This document shows, in pieces, positions 44,453 through 52,623 of a DNA stretch of 64,000 bases. A model generated the notes under the pieces. The model searched no databases and was not told the origin of the DNA. It worked only from the letters and a program-made list of their open reading frames with translations. Origin of the DNA: Loktanella sp. 3ANDIMAR09 (lineage in GTDB: Bacteria > Pseudomonadota > Alphaproteobacteria > Rhodobacterales > Rhodobacteraceae). Location: positions 84,700-148,699 of the forward strand of contig NZ_LJAK01000008.1 in NCBI RefSeq assembly GCF_001420005.1, given 5' to 3'. The translations under genes and the position numbers were made by a program. The first letter of the stretch is position 1, and every line of letters starts with the position of its first letter.

Positions 44453-46032
44453 AGACCGAAGCCTTTCTCGACAGTATCGCGCAGATTGCAGCGAGCTTTC
44501 GGCGCAAGATCGAACTGGAGGTCGATGCGTTCCCGATCGACGCAGCCGCGCGCGCGGCCCGCGTCGCGCGCGTGCAGGATCCCGAAACCGGATATCGCTA
44601 TTTCTGCGAAACCTATTTCCCCCACTACCTGACGCACGATCCATCGCTGTTGCACCTGGACCTTTACCGTGACCTGCCCGCAATGCTGACGTCTGATGTC
44701 GGCGAAAAGCGCCTGGTCATTGCGCCGCGCGGATCTGCAAAGTCCAGCCATGTGTCGATGCTGGCCCCGCTTTGGGCGGCCCTGACAGAGCGCAAGCACT
44801 ACGTATGTCTGATCATGGATGCCTTCGAGCAGGCAGCGGTCATGATCGAGGCGGTGAAGGCCGAGCTGCAGTTCAACCCGCGCCTGGCCTATGACTTTCC
44901 CGATGGTTGCGGTGTCGGTCATATGTGGCGTGAGGGCGTGATCGTCACCCGCGGAAACGTCAAGTTCGAGGCGTTTGGCACTGGCAAGAAGATCCGTGGC
45001 CGTCGTCACGGACCATATCGTCCCGACCTCGTCGTACTCGACGATGTCGAAAACGACGAGAACGTCGAAAGCCCCAAGCAGCGTGACAAGCTGGAAAACT
45101 GGATCGCGAAGGCGGTTCTGAAGCTGGGCCCGACCGATGGAACGATGGACTGCCTGTATGCCGGCACGGTGCTGCACCATGATGCGGTCATCATCCGCTA
45201 CGCCAACAAACCTGGCTGGAAAGTGTCGCGTTACCAAGCCTTGGTGCGCTGGCCAGACCGCATGGACCTGTGGGACCGCTGGGAAGAGCTGTACCTGAAC
45301 GATGAGCCTGCGTCCGAGGAGTTCTACGCTCAGAATGCGGCCGAGATGGCGTTGGGTGCGGTCATCAACTGGCCGCAGCTGCACCCGTTGCTTTACCTGA
45401 TGAAAGAGCGCGCGGGCGACCATGCGGCGTTTGAGAGCGAATACCAGGGAAACCCGATCACGGGCGGGTCATTCCGCGACCTGTGCTACTGGGTCGTCAA
45501 GCAGCGCGACTGGCTCCTGTTCGGTGCGATCGACCCGTCCCTGGGCCGTGCCGGTGCTGGCCGCGACCCGAGCGCTATCCTCGTGGGTGGGTTCGATCGG
45601 ATCGAAGGTCGGTTGGACGTGGTCGAGGCATCGATCCGCAAACGGCTGCCAGACATCATCGTCTCGGATGCCATTGCTCTACAGCGCGAACACGGCTGCC
45701 AGCTATGGGCGGTCGAGGCTGTTCAGTTCCAGGAGTTTTTTCGCACCGAGCTGATGAAACGCGCAGCAGTCGCGGGTGTGGCGATGCCTTGCATCCCTGT
45801 TGTGCCGATCGCGGACAAGCTGCTGCGCATCGAGCGACTACAGCCGCCCGTGTCGGCGGGCCTGATCCGATTCCATTCCGCACACCGCACATTGATCGAT
45901 CAGCTGCAGCAGTTCCCGACTGCAGCCCACGATGACGGCCCCGACTGTCTGGAGATGCTCTGGACGCTTTCACTCACCTACGGCAGCCAGGCCTGCGATG
46001 CGTCAGGCATCCGGCTTGGGCCGAGCAACTAA
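44449..46032 (+). CDS. terminase large subunit (Mu gp28-like)
   Basis: The 527-residue motor has an ATPase domain with Walker A-like APRGSAKSS (about 92-100) and Walker B LVVLDDVEND (about 194-203), and an RNase H-type nuclease domain with acidic residues in GAIDPSLG (about 360), WAVEAVQFQ and a final DDGPDCLEML. It drives DNA into the prohead and cuts it; in Mu-like phages packaging includes flanking host DNA. It is followed after 11 bases by the FtsK-gamma gene. Confidence 0.94.
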   Translation: MKTEAFLDSIAQIAASFRRKIELEVDAFPIDAAARAARVARVQDPETGYRYFCETYFPHYLTHDPSLLHLDLYRDLPAMLTSDVGEKRLVIAPRGSAKSSHVSMLAPLWAALTERKHYVCLIMDAFEQAAVMIEAVKAELQFNPRLAYDFPDGCGVGHMWREGVIVTRGNVKFEAFGTGKKIRGRRHGPYRPDLVVLDDVENDENVESPKQRDKLENWIAKAVLKLGPTDGTMDCLYAGTVLHHDAVIIRYANKPGWKVSRYQALVRWPDRMDLWDRWEELYLNDEPASEEFYAQNAAEMALGAVINWPQLHPLLYLMKERAGDHAAFESEYQGNPITGGSFRDLCYWVVKQRDWLLFGAIDPSLGRAGAGRDPSAILVGGFDRIEGRLDVVEASIRKRLPDIIVSDAIALQREHGCQLWAVEAVQFQEFFRTELMKRAAVAGVAMPCIPVVPIADKLLRIERLQPPVSAGLIRFHSAHRTLIDQLQQFPTAAHDDGPDCLEMLWTLSLTYGSQACDASGIRLGPSN

Positions 46033-46043
46033 GGACAGCACCC

Positions 46044-46484
46044 ATGAAAATTGTAGCACTGACCTCTGGTCGCGCCGATACCGATGGCGCACTGGATGAA
46101 CAGAAACTGAATGCGTTGGGCGTGAATGCGCTGAACCTCGTCGGCAGCTTGACTGCCGCACTGGGCCCTGTTGCCGTTCTGTTGAAAGATCAGCATGGCC
46201 TTGGCGTGATGGTGAATGCGGGTGAGGCCAGCATCGTCGGCTTCAGCGCAGATGAAGTGACGGAAGAGCCCCAAGAGGATCGTGAGGCTCTCTATCAGCG
46301 CGCGGTCGGATTGCTTGTGACAACTGGCAAGGCCTCGACCAGTCACCTGCAAAACAAGCTGATGATCCGCTACAATCTTGCTGCTCGGCTTATCGAGCGT
46401 GCTGAAGATGATGGCATCGTGTCGCGTCCAAACGGCGTTGGGCGGCGGGATGTGATCCTGCGCTCTCAGCCTGTGAAATCCTGA
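46044..46484 (+). CDS. phage protein with FtsK gamma (KOPS-reading) winged-helix domain
   Basis: The 146-residue protein has an N-terminal alpha/beta part of unknown fold (1-75) and a C-terminal FtsK gamma domain (about 80-140). The match is strong: EALYQRAVGLLVTTGKASTS, then LQNKLMIRYNLAARLIERAEDDGIV and a wing. In E. coli FtsK this domain reads the KOPS octamers that direct DNA translocation; the positions corresponding to its DNA-contacting Asn, Arg and Glu appear to be kept here (N111, R115, E118). The FtsK motor itself is absent. Location between terminase and portal suggests a role in packaging, orientation or interaction with host FtsK/XerD. Confidence 0.8.
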   Translation: MKIVALTSGRADTDGALDEQKLNALGVNALNLVGSLTAALGPVAVLLKDQHGLGVMVNAGEASIVGFSADEVTEEPQEDREALYQRAVGLLVTTGKASTSHLQNKLMIRYNLAARLIERAEDDGIVSRPNGVGRRDVILRSQPVKS

Positions 46485-46494
46485 GGATCAGACC

Positions 46495-47796
46495 ATGGCG
46501 GACACCGCAGGCACAGAGCTTCAGCAGACCGACGAACAGAAAGCCGCGACATTGCGGATGGGTCAGTACGCGACCGCGCTGAACGATATCACCATTCCTT
46601 TCTTCACAGACGTGCTAACGCCGCTGGACGATGTGCTGATGTCGCGTGGCGGCATCCAGGCGCTGAAGTTTTACGACGAGATCGAGCGGGATCCGCATGC
46701 TTTTGCCGTGCTAACCAAGCGCAAGGCGCAACTGGTCGCGCGCGAGTGGATCGTGAAGCCAGGTGGCGAAGCGGCGATCGACATCCAGGCTGCCGAGTTT
46801 ATCGAGGACGTGCTGGCCGGGATCGATTTCGACGACGTCTGCAAATCATTGCTGGATGCCACACTAAAAGGCTTCGCGGTTGGAGAGGCTGTTTACCGCA
46901 AGGACGGCCGCCACAAGACGCTCGATCGGATTGTCAGTCTCGAGCAACGTCGCTTCGTGTTTGACCTGAATTGGAAGCCGCGCCTTGTGACAACCTTTCA
47001 GATGATGGGTGAACGCCTGCCAGAGCGAAAGTTCATCGTTCACCGCTTCGGGGTGAAGGGAAATAACCCCTACGGCATTGGCCTCGGCGCGAAGCTGTTC
47101 TGGCCTGTCCAGTTCAAACGGCAGGGCCTCGCGTTCTGGATGCGCTACATGGAGCGCTTTGCATCGCCCATTCCCGTTGGCAAGCACGTCCAGGGCGCTG
47201 GTGCTGCCGAGGTTGATCGCCTCATGAACACGTTGTCCGCGATCTCTGGCAGCAGCTCGATCACGATCCCATTGGGCACCGAGCTGGACACGTTCGAAAG
47301 TCAGCGAAGTGGATCGGGTGACTACGACAGCTTTGCCAAGTTCCAGAACAGCGAGATCAGCAAGGCGGTGCTGGGTGAGACGCTGACGACGGAAATGGGT
47401 GATGTCGGCGCACGCGCGGCTTCTGAGACCCACGCGAGCATCTTGGATGTATTGGTTGATGGTGATGCGGATCTGCTGAGCGGTACGCTGAATGGCAGTG
47501 TCATTCGATGGCTTGTCGATGCCAATTACCCAGGTGCTGCGTTGCCTACGGTCTGGCGGCCGCGGATGTCGAATGAGATGGCTGAAGAGGCTGTCCTCGA
47601 AAAGCGCGCGGTGCGGCGCACGGCCGAGTTTGCCGCGCTGGATGCGGCACGTGCCAGCGGCTTTGAACCGGCAGATCCCGAAGGTATGGCTGCCGAAATC
47701 CTTGGCGGGCCCGTCCGGGCAGTCGCGACAGATACGGAGGCTCAAAAAAAAACTCCGATGATCCGGCTTTCGCGGATGCCGTCGCAGCTGACGTAG
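46495..47796 (+). CDS. portal protein, DUF935 family (Mu gp29-like), apparent premature end
   Basis: The 433-residue zero-frame product matches DUF935 portals (LTPLDDVLMSRGGIQALKFYDEIERD, KGFAVGEAVYR, FIVHRFGVKGNNPYGIGLG). Portals form the dodecameric ring through which DNA enters the head. Family members run to about 500 residues with a helical C-terminus. Here the zero frame turns to an unrelated PMIRLSRMPSQLT tail after residue about 419, at an A9 run, while the expected C-terminus (DDPAFADAVAADVDDL ... ALALAELMGRAEV) continues in the -1 frame. Either slippage joins them or the gene is broken. Confidence 0.88.
   Translation: MADTAGTELQQTDEQKAATLRMGQYATALNDITIPFFTDVLTPLDDVLMSRGGIQALKFYDEIERDPHAFAVLTKRKAQLVAREWIVKPGGEAAIDIQAAEFIEDVLAGIDFDDVCKSLLDATLKGFAVGEAVYRKDGRHKTLDRIVSLEQRRFVFDLNWKPRLVTTFQMMGERLPERKFIVHRFGVKGNNPYGIGLGAKLFWPVQFKRQGLAFWMRYMERFASPIPVGKHVQGAGAAEVDRLMNTLSAISGSSSITIPLGTELDTFESQRSGSGDYDSFAKFQNSEISKAVLGETLTTEMGDVGARAASETHASILDVLVDGDADLLSGTLNGSVIRWLVDANYPGAALPTVWRPRMSNEMAEEAVLEKRAVRRTAEFAALDAARASGFEPADPEGMAAEILGGPVRAVATDTEAQKKTPMIRLSRMPSQLT
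47744..47752 (+). other. A9 homopolymer, candidate slippage/frameshift site in portal gene
   Basis: Nine A follow C in the portal frame (CAA AAA AAA ACT). A heptamer A AAA AAA lies in register for -1 slippage. The -1 frame is open from 47667 through 49289. A small stem (ATCCG/CGGAT, 47761-47777) starts 8-9 bases downstream. Transcriptional slippage adding one A would give the same fusion. A real or sequencing loss of one A from A10 is the alternative. Confidence 0.65.
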
Positions 47797-47816
47797 ACGA
47801 TCTGACCGCAGTTGTC

Positions 47817-49289
47817 TTGCAAGCTGTCCAGGAGACAGTGTCGCAGCGTGTCAGCCAGCTGGAGCGATTGGTCGACAAGGCAGACGATGCCGAGGCCTTG
47901 ATCGCCGACTTACTTGCGTTTGCAGGTCAGGTTCGCGTCCCGCAGCATGTCTCGCTTTTTGGAGACGCGCTGGCGTTGGCCGAACTGATGGGGCGGGCCG
48001 AGGTTATCGATGAAGCGGATGCAGAGGATGGTGTTGCACTCGCTGAGCCGACATTGGGCACTGTTCCATTCGATGAAGCACTCGCGTTCTTTCGCCAAAA
48101 GGTTTCGCTGCCGTCTCAATCTGCGGCCGACTATCTGCGGTCCGCTCATGATCGCGCGTTTGTGGTGGCCGGCGCGGATGACCTTGCACTGGTCGAGGAT
48201 ATTCGCGCGGCACTGGACCGGGCGATGGATGGCGGCGGTGGGTTCGACGCCTTCAAGGCGTCCTTTGCATCAATTGTGCAGCGGGCCGGGTGGTCTCATT
48301 CGGGCGAACTGGGTTGGCGTGCCCGGACAATTTACGAGACCAATTTGAAAACAGCGCGGGCGGCCGGCCGCTGGGCGCAAATGCGCGATCCCGAAATGCT
48401 GAAGCGTCGGCCATACTGGCGATATGTGCACGGTGACATTCGTACGCCGCAGGTCGGCCGACCTGCACATGAGGCGCTCGATGGATTGCTGCTGCGCGGT
48501 GATGATCCGATTTGGGACACCATCTATCCACCCAACGGCTGGGGGTGCACGTGCGGTGTGAGAACGGTCAGTGAAAAGGGGTTGAAGCGGATTGGAAAAG
48601 AGGGTCCGGATCCCGCGCCAAAGCTGAACTCCAAGAAAGTACGGGATCCACTGACGGATGCAGTAATCGAAATGCCTGAAGGCATAGATCTCGGCTGGGA
48701 CTATGCCCCCGGCGCATCCTGGTACAAAGGGGTTGTCCCGAAGGAATTGCAAAAGCCTCTCGAGCTGGCAGGTTATCAGAGACCGCGTGCGGCACTCGAC
48801 GATCTGTCCGACATCTCAAAGCCATTGGATGCGCCTTTGCTTGAACCCGGGCTCGATGAGGCAGTTTATGCCGATGCATTTCTGCGCAGATTTGGTGCGC
48901 AGGTCGGCCCAAATGGCGGTGCTACTTTCCGGGACACGACCGGTGCAGCCATTCCCGTCAGCGAAGACTTGTTCAAGACGTCAACAGGTGCCTGGAAGAT
49001 CAAGAAGCGTGGGCGCGAGGTCCAGATGGCGCGCCTTGCGGAAACCCTGGTCGACCCTGATGAGATCTGGATGTTCTGGGCGCAAACGCAAGGTGGCAGC
49101 TGGCGATTGTATCGCAACTATTTACGCTGGGACGGAGAAATGGGCTCCATGCTCTTGTTCACGCGAGGCAAGGATGGCTGGTCGGCGACAACGGCACTGC
49201 CGACCGACGGTCGAAGTGCCACTGCACGCCAGGCATATATCGACAGGCAGCGGCATGGTGCCTTGCTGTACAGGCGACCCAGTGAATAG
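47817..49289 (+). CDS. portal C-terminus fused to head morphogenesis protein (Mu gp30-like) with C-terminal PBECR2-like nuclease domain
   Basis: The -1-frame ORF has no convincing start; the TTG at 47817 is only the first possible codon, and the protein is probably entered by frameshifting from the portal. Residues 1-65 carry the missing DUF935 C-terminal helices. Residues about 80-300 are an SPP1 gp7/Mu gp30-type head morphogenesis domain (FRQKVSLPSQS, TIYETNLKTARAAGRWAQM, YWRYVHGDIRTPQVGRPAHE, PPNGWGCTCGV). The last about 130 residues resemble the PBECR2 domain: LAETLVDPDEIWMFWAQTQGG, WRLYRNYLRW, and AYIDRQRHGALLYRR. Confidence 0.8.
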   Translation: MQAVQETVSQRVSQLERLVDKADDAEALIADLLAFAGQVRVPQHVSLFGDALALAELMGRAEVIDEADAEDGVALAEPTLGTVPFDEALAFFRQKVSLPSQSAADYLRSAHDRAFVVAGADDLALVEDIRAALDRAMDGGGGFDAFKASFASIVQRAGWSHSGELGWRARTIYETNLKTARAAGRWAQMRDPEMLKRRPYWRYVHGDIRTPQVGRPAHEALDGLLLRGDDPIWDTIYPPNGWGCTCGVRTVSEKGLKRIGKEGPDPAPKLNSKKVRDPLTDAVIEMPEGIDLGWDYAPGASWYKGVVPKELQKPLELAGYQRPRAALDDLSDISKPLDAPLLEPGLDEAVYADAFLRRFGAQVGPNGGATFRDTTGAAIPVSEDLFKTSTGAWKIKKRGREVQMARLAETLVDPDEIWMFWAQTQGGSWRLYRNYLRWDGEMGSMLLFTRGKDGWSATTALPTDGRSATARQAYIDRQRHGALLYRRPSE

Positions 49290-49410
49290 CACAGGGACAC
49301 CGACGCCCTGCACCGCGCTCGCAGAGGAGATTGGCCTTGCTTCGGTAGGCTACTCTGCGAACTGATCCTGAAACGTTAAAGCGCCTGCGCTTAGAAAGGA
49401 AGTAGACAAT

Positions 49411-49881
49411 ATGGCAGGAGCACAACTGAGCTGGACGATTGACGACGTGGCGCTGACACGCGACATGCAGCGCCGTTTGAACGCCTTGGAGGATGCGCAG
49501 CCACTTATGGCGGCCCTTGCCATTGATCAGCAAGAGCGCGTGCGGGACCGGTTTGTTGACCAAGAGGGGCCGGGCCGCAGGCCCTGGACGCCGTTGTCTC
49601 CAGTCACGATCGAAAAGCGGGAGAAGGATGGGTTGATCCCAATTCGCATCCTGAGCGCGCGCGGCGACTTGGCGGGATCGATTACGTACCGGACGGACGG
49701 CAGGGGGTTTACGATTGGAACCGATGGGGCCGTGGCAGACTACGCCGCGATCCACCAGTTCGGTGGCAAAGCCGGGCGCGGCAAGAAGGTCGAAATTCCC
49801 GCGCGACCGTTCCTCGGCTTCGATGACCAGGATCTGGAAATTCTGCAAGAAGAGCTGATCGACTGGCTCGAAAACCCATGA
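49411..49881 (+). CDS. virion morphogenesis protein (Mu gpG-like)
   Basis: The 156-residue protein matches the phage virion morphogenesis family (Mu gpG): an N-terminal helical part, QERVRDRFVDQEGPGRRPWTPLSP, LIPIRILSARGDLAGSITYR, YAAIHQFGGKAGRGKKVEIPARPFLG. It is involved in head completion or tail attachment. AAAGGA lies 12 bases before the ATG. It follows the preceding gene after 120 bases without a gene. The 252 bases after it, up to the protease start, hold only GC-rich inverted repeats and no convincing gene. Confidence 0.9.
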   Translation: MAGAQLSWTIDDVALTRDMQRRLNALEDAQPLMAALAIDQQERVRDRFVDQEGPGRRPWTPLSPVTIEKREKDGLIPIRILSARGDLAGSITYRTDGRGFTIGTDGAVADYAAIHQFGGKAGRGKKVEIPARPFLGFDDQDLEILQEELIDWLENP

Positions 49882-50133
49882 CCCCCAAAATTCGCCCGCT
49901 GAGCGCAAAAGTGCTCTGTAGGCCACCTGTGTTCAGCCTGAGGGCTGATGGTGCGTTAACCCACCGTTAAAATCGCCCTGCGGCCCCATTGCGCGCGCGA
50001 CCCCATGCACGCGGCGCACGGGCGGCGCAATTTCACCTTATGACCCGTCAGGTAGGGCAGTGTCGTGCCGTCCCGTAGTCAAGTCCCATGAGAGCACCAA
50101 CGCAAGCTGATGCGCCAGGGAGACAACGATGTA

Positions 50134-51333
50134 ATGACCAAGCCTATCGCGCAAAAACGACGGATCGAAGTGTTTCGTGCCGGGACCTTCACCGCAATGG
50201 ACGGGCGCAGCTACGCGTTTTCCGAGGCGGACGTCACTGCAATCGCCGGCGCCTACGATGCCACGACCGCGCCTGCGCCTGTTGTTGTCGGGCACCCGAC
50301 CCACGATGATCCCGCTTTCGGCTGGGCGAGTGGTTTCGAGGTGGACGATCGCGGCATCCTCGTCGCTGAGCTGGACAACCTTGCCCCCAGCTTTGTGTCC
50401 GCTGTGACGGAAGGACGATACAAGAAGGTATCGATGAAGCTTTTCGCGCCGGATGCGCCGAACAATCCCAAGCCGGGCACCTACTACCCACGTCACATCG
50501 GGTTTCTGGGTGGGGCGGCACCAGCCGTATCCGGTCTGGCACCTGTCGAATTTTCCGACGGGGATGACGAAGGCACGATCGAAATCGCGCTCTCTGGTCC
50601 GGCATTCACTGACTATGGGCTGAAGGACACGGCGCGCGTGTTCCGGTCGCTTCGCGAGTGGATCATCGACAAGTTCGGGATCGAGGATGCCGATAAGGCT
50701 GTCGACAAGTGGTACGTCGACTGGATCGACGATGCGGCCGAAAGCGATGGTCCTGCCGACAACGCCTTTGCCGCACCGTCAAGGCCAGCGGTCCGCCGTG
50801 AGCCACCGGTGACCTGGTCGCAACCAGCTTCCACCGCCAAGCCCCAGGCCCCTGCATTCACTTCAAAGGAGGACGACGTGTCCAACTCCGATCTGACGGC
50901 GCGCGAGCAGCGCCTGGCCGCGCGTGAGCGCGCATTGGCCGAAACCGAAAATGCCGCCTTTGCCGATGCGCTGGTCGGGGATGGCCACGTGGCTGCCGGA
51001 TCCCGCGACCGGTTGGTTGCTTTGCTGGGTGCGATCCCTGCCGACGCAGAGGAACTCTCCTTTGCCGATGGCGGCGAAACCCGCTCTGTCGCACCACGCC
51101 AGCTGCTGCGTGACTTGCTATCATCTGCGCCAACCGCTCTGCCGGATGGTCAAACTGATCTGGGTGCTGACCCCGGTGTCGGCGCGCGTGGCCCCGCATT
51201 TTCCGCACCCGATGGGTACGAGGTTGATGCTGACAGCATGGAGCTGTTTGCAAAGGCGCGCGCCTATCACGCCGAAAACCCCAATATCAGCTTCGCCGAA
51301 GCTGCCATCGCCGTTCAAGAAAAAGGAGCCTGA
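50134..51333 (+). CDS. prohead protease with C-terminal scaffold region (Mu gpI-like)
   Basis: The start at 50134 is preferred (MTKPIAQKRRIEVFRAG), giving 399 residues; an ATG 24 bases earlier is possible. The N-terminal half resembles Mu protease I (GRSYAFSEADVTAIAGAY, APVVVGHPTHDDPAFGWASG, YKKVSMKLFAPD, YYPRHIGFLGGAAPAV), a serine-type maturation protease. The C-terminal 150 residues are charged and helical, typical of scaffold. A strong internal ribosome site and GTG at 50878 allow separate production of the scaffold, as with Mu gpI/gpZ. It precedes the decoration and capsid genes. Confidence 0.88.
   Translation: MTKPIAQKRRIEVFRAGTFTAMDGRSYAFSEADVTAIAGAYDATTAPAPVVVGHPTHDDPAFGWASGFEVDDRGILVAELDNLAPSFVSAVTEGRYKKVSMKLFAPDAPNNPKPGTYYPRHIGFLGGAAPAVSGLAPVEFSDGDDEGTIEIALSGPAFTDYGLKDTARVFRSLREWIIDKFGIEDADKAVDKWYVDWIDDAAESDGPADNAFAAPSRPAVRREPPVTWSQPASTAKPQAPAFTSKEDDVSNSDLTAREQRLAARERALAETENAAFADALVGDGHVAAGSRDRLVALLGAIPADAEELSFADGGETRSVAPRQLLRDLLSSAPTALPDGQTDLGADPGVGARGPAFSAPDGYEVDADSMELFAKARAYHAENPNISFAEAAIAVQEKGA
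50878..51333 (+). CDS. nested scaffold protein from internal start (Mu gpZ-like)
   Basis: A perfect AAAGGAGG at 50865-50872 sits 5 bases before an in-frame GTG at 50878, inside the protease ORF. The product would be 151 residues: charged helical start (LTAREQRLAARERALAETEN), and C-terminal helix AYHAENPNISFAEAAIAVQE that in scaffolds usually contacts the capsid. Overlapping protease/scaffold genes are known in Mu and lambda. Confidence 0.75.
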   Translation: MSNSDLTAREQRLAARERALAETENAAFADALVGDGHVAAGSRDRLVALLGAIPADAEELSFADGGETRSVAPRQLLRDLLSSAPTALPDGQTDLGADPGVGARGPAFSAPDGYEVDADSMELFAKARAYHAENPNISFAEAAIAVQEKGA

Positions 51334-51335
51334 TC

Positions 51336-51671
51336 ATGGGCGCAGTAATGGGAAGCATCCGCACGCTTGTGCTGACGGGGACGGCCACAGCGCCGGTCAC
51401 CGAGCGCCAGCTGATTGGGTTCAATGACGCACCGGCTGGCGCTGACACGCCCGTCAAAGGCGTCGCGGATATGGACGCCAGTATTGGCGGTGACTTTCCG
51501 ATCACCGCGATCGGCGTGGTTGACCTGGTTTCCGGTGGCGCGATTGCCGCTGGCGCAGAGGTCAGCTCGAACGCGGCCGCACGGCCTGTTTCTGGTGGAG
51601 CTGCGCCGTTCGGCACCGCTTTGACCGCAACCACCGGACCGGACCAGCGCGTCCGCGTCCTGATCCGCTAA
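51336..51671 (+). CDS. probable head decoration protein
   Basis: The 111-residue protein is small, Ala/Gly/Thr-rich and beta-predicted, with a hydrophobic centre (PITAIGVVDLVSGGAIAAGAEV) resembling capsid cement proteins of DUF2190 or gpD type. It lies between the protease/scaffold and major capsid genes, the usual place for decoration proteins in Mu-like phages. Confidence rests mostly on position. Confidence 0.7.
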   Translation: MGAVMGSIRTLVLTGTATAPVTERQLIGFNDAPAGADTPVKGVADMDASIGGDFPITAIGVVDLVSGGAIAAGAEVSSNAAARPVSGGAAPFGTALTATTGPDQRVRVLIR

Positions 51672-51681
51672 GGAGGTCGAG

Positions 51682-52623
51682 ATGACCCGCAATATGAATT
51701 CCGCCCAGGCCCGCGTCATTGACCCGATCCTGTCGCAACATGCCCGGGGCTATACCAATGCCGGCATGATCGGGCACTTGATCCTGCCTTACGTCGATAT
51801 CGCGCAGCGTGGCGGTCGCGTCATTCGCTTCAACAAAGACAGCTTCCGTCGCGCCGCCACCCGGCGCGCACCTGGTGCAGAGACCACGCGCGTATCCTTC
51901 GGCTATGCATCCGATCCGATCGCGCTGATCCAGGACAGTCTCGAGGGCCTCGTTCCTGCCGAGACCGCAGAGGAAGCGCGTCAGGTGCCCGGTATCGACC
52001 TCGGCCGCCACGCTGTCGAGACCGTTCAGGACATCATCGCACTGGGTCGCGAGGTTGAAATCGCCGATCTGGTCCGCGATCCGTCCAACTACGGCACCAA
52101 CACAGAGGCGGTGGCCGGGACCGACAAGTGGACCGATGAGGCCAGCAATCCCAAGCAGCAAATCGACGATGCCCAGGGGACGATCCGGCGCAAGATCGGA
52201 CGCCGCGCCAACCAACTGACACTGTCGGCCGATGCCTTCCGTGCTGCATGCGATCACCCGCGGATCCGCGAGCAGTTCAAGTACACCAGCGCTGACAGCA
52301 TCACCGTCGAGATGTTGGCGCGGTACTTCAACATCGAGCGTGTAATTGTCGGCGATGCGGTCGTGCTGGACGACGACGCGTCCGACGACGCAGAAGCCCG
52401 GGACGTCTGGGGTGGTGATGCGATCCTGTCCTATACGCCGCCGACCCGGAACTACATGGTTCCGGCATTCGGCTACACCTACCGCCTGAAGGGCTCGCCC
52501 GTCGTCGAGCAGCCCTATCACGAGCGTAACCGCAAGTCGTGGGTCTACCCCGTGACCGAGGACTGGCAGCCCGTGCTGGCCGGTGCCGAGGGCGGTTACC
52601 TGCTGCAGGGGGTCGTGGGCTGA
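51682..52623 (+). CDS. major capsid protein
   Basis: The 313-residue protein is probably the HK97-fold major head protein: a long N-terminal helix-turn, then TKWTDEASNPKQQIDDAQG, an RRANQLTLSADAFRAACDHP segment and late YRLKGSPVVEQPYHERN, similar to major capsid proteins of RcapMu-like transposable phages rather than Mu gpT. A TAAGGAGG site precedes its ATG, the strongest ribosome site in the module, consistent with high expression. It ends with a one-base overlap with the next gene. Confidence 0.85.
   Translation: MTRNMNSAQARVIDPILSQHARGYTNAGMIGHLILPYVDIAQRGGRVIRFNKDSFRRAATRRAPGAETTRVSFGYASDPIALIQDSLEGLVPAETAEEARQVPGIDLGRHAVETVQDIIALGREVEIADLVRDPSNYGTNTEAVAGTDKWTDEASNPKQQIDDAQGTIRRKIGRRANQLTLSADAFRAACDHPRIREQFKYTSADSITVEMLARYFNIERVIVGDAVVLDDDASDDAEARDVWGGDAILSYTPPTRNYMVPAFGYTYRLKGSPVVEQPYHERNRKSWVYPVTEDWQPVLAGAEGGYLLQGVVG

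Noticed and set aside
44383..45423. 346-codon antisense frame over terminase
   Set aside because: Terminase motifs are complete on the plus strand; the antisense product is a codon-bias shadow.
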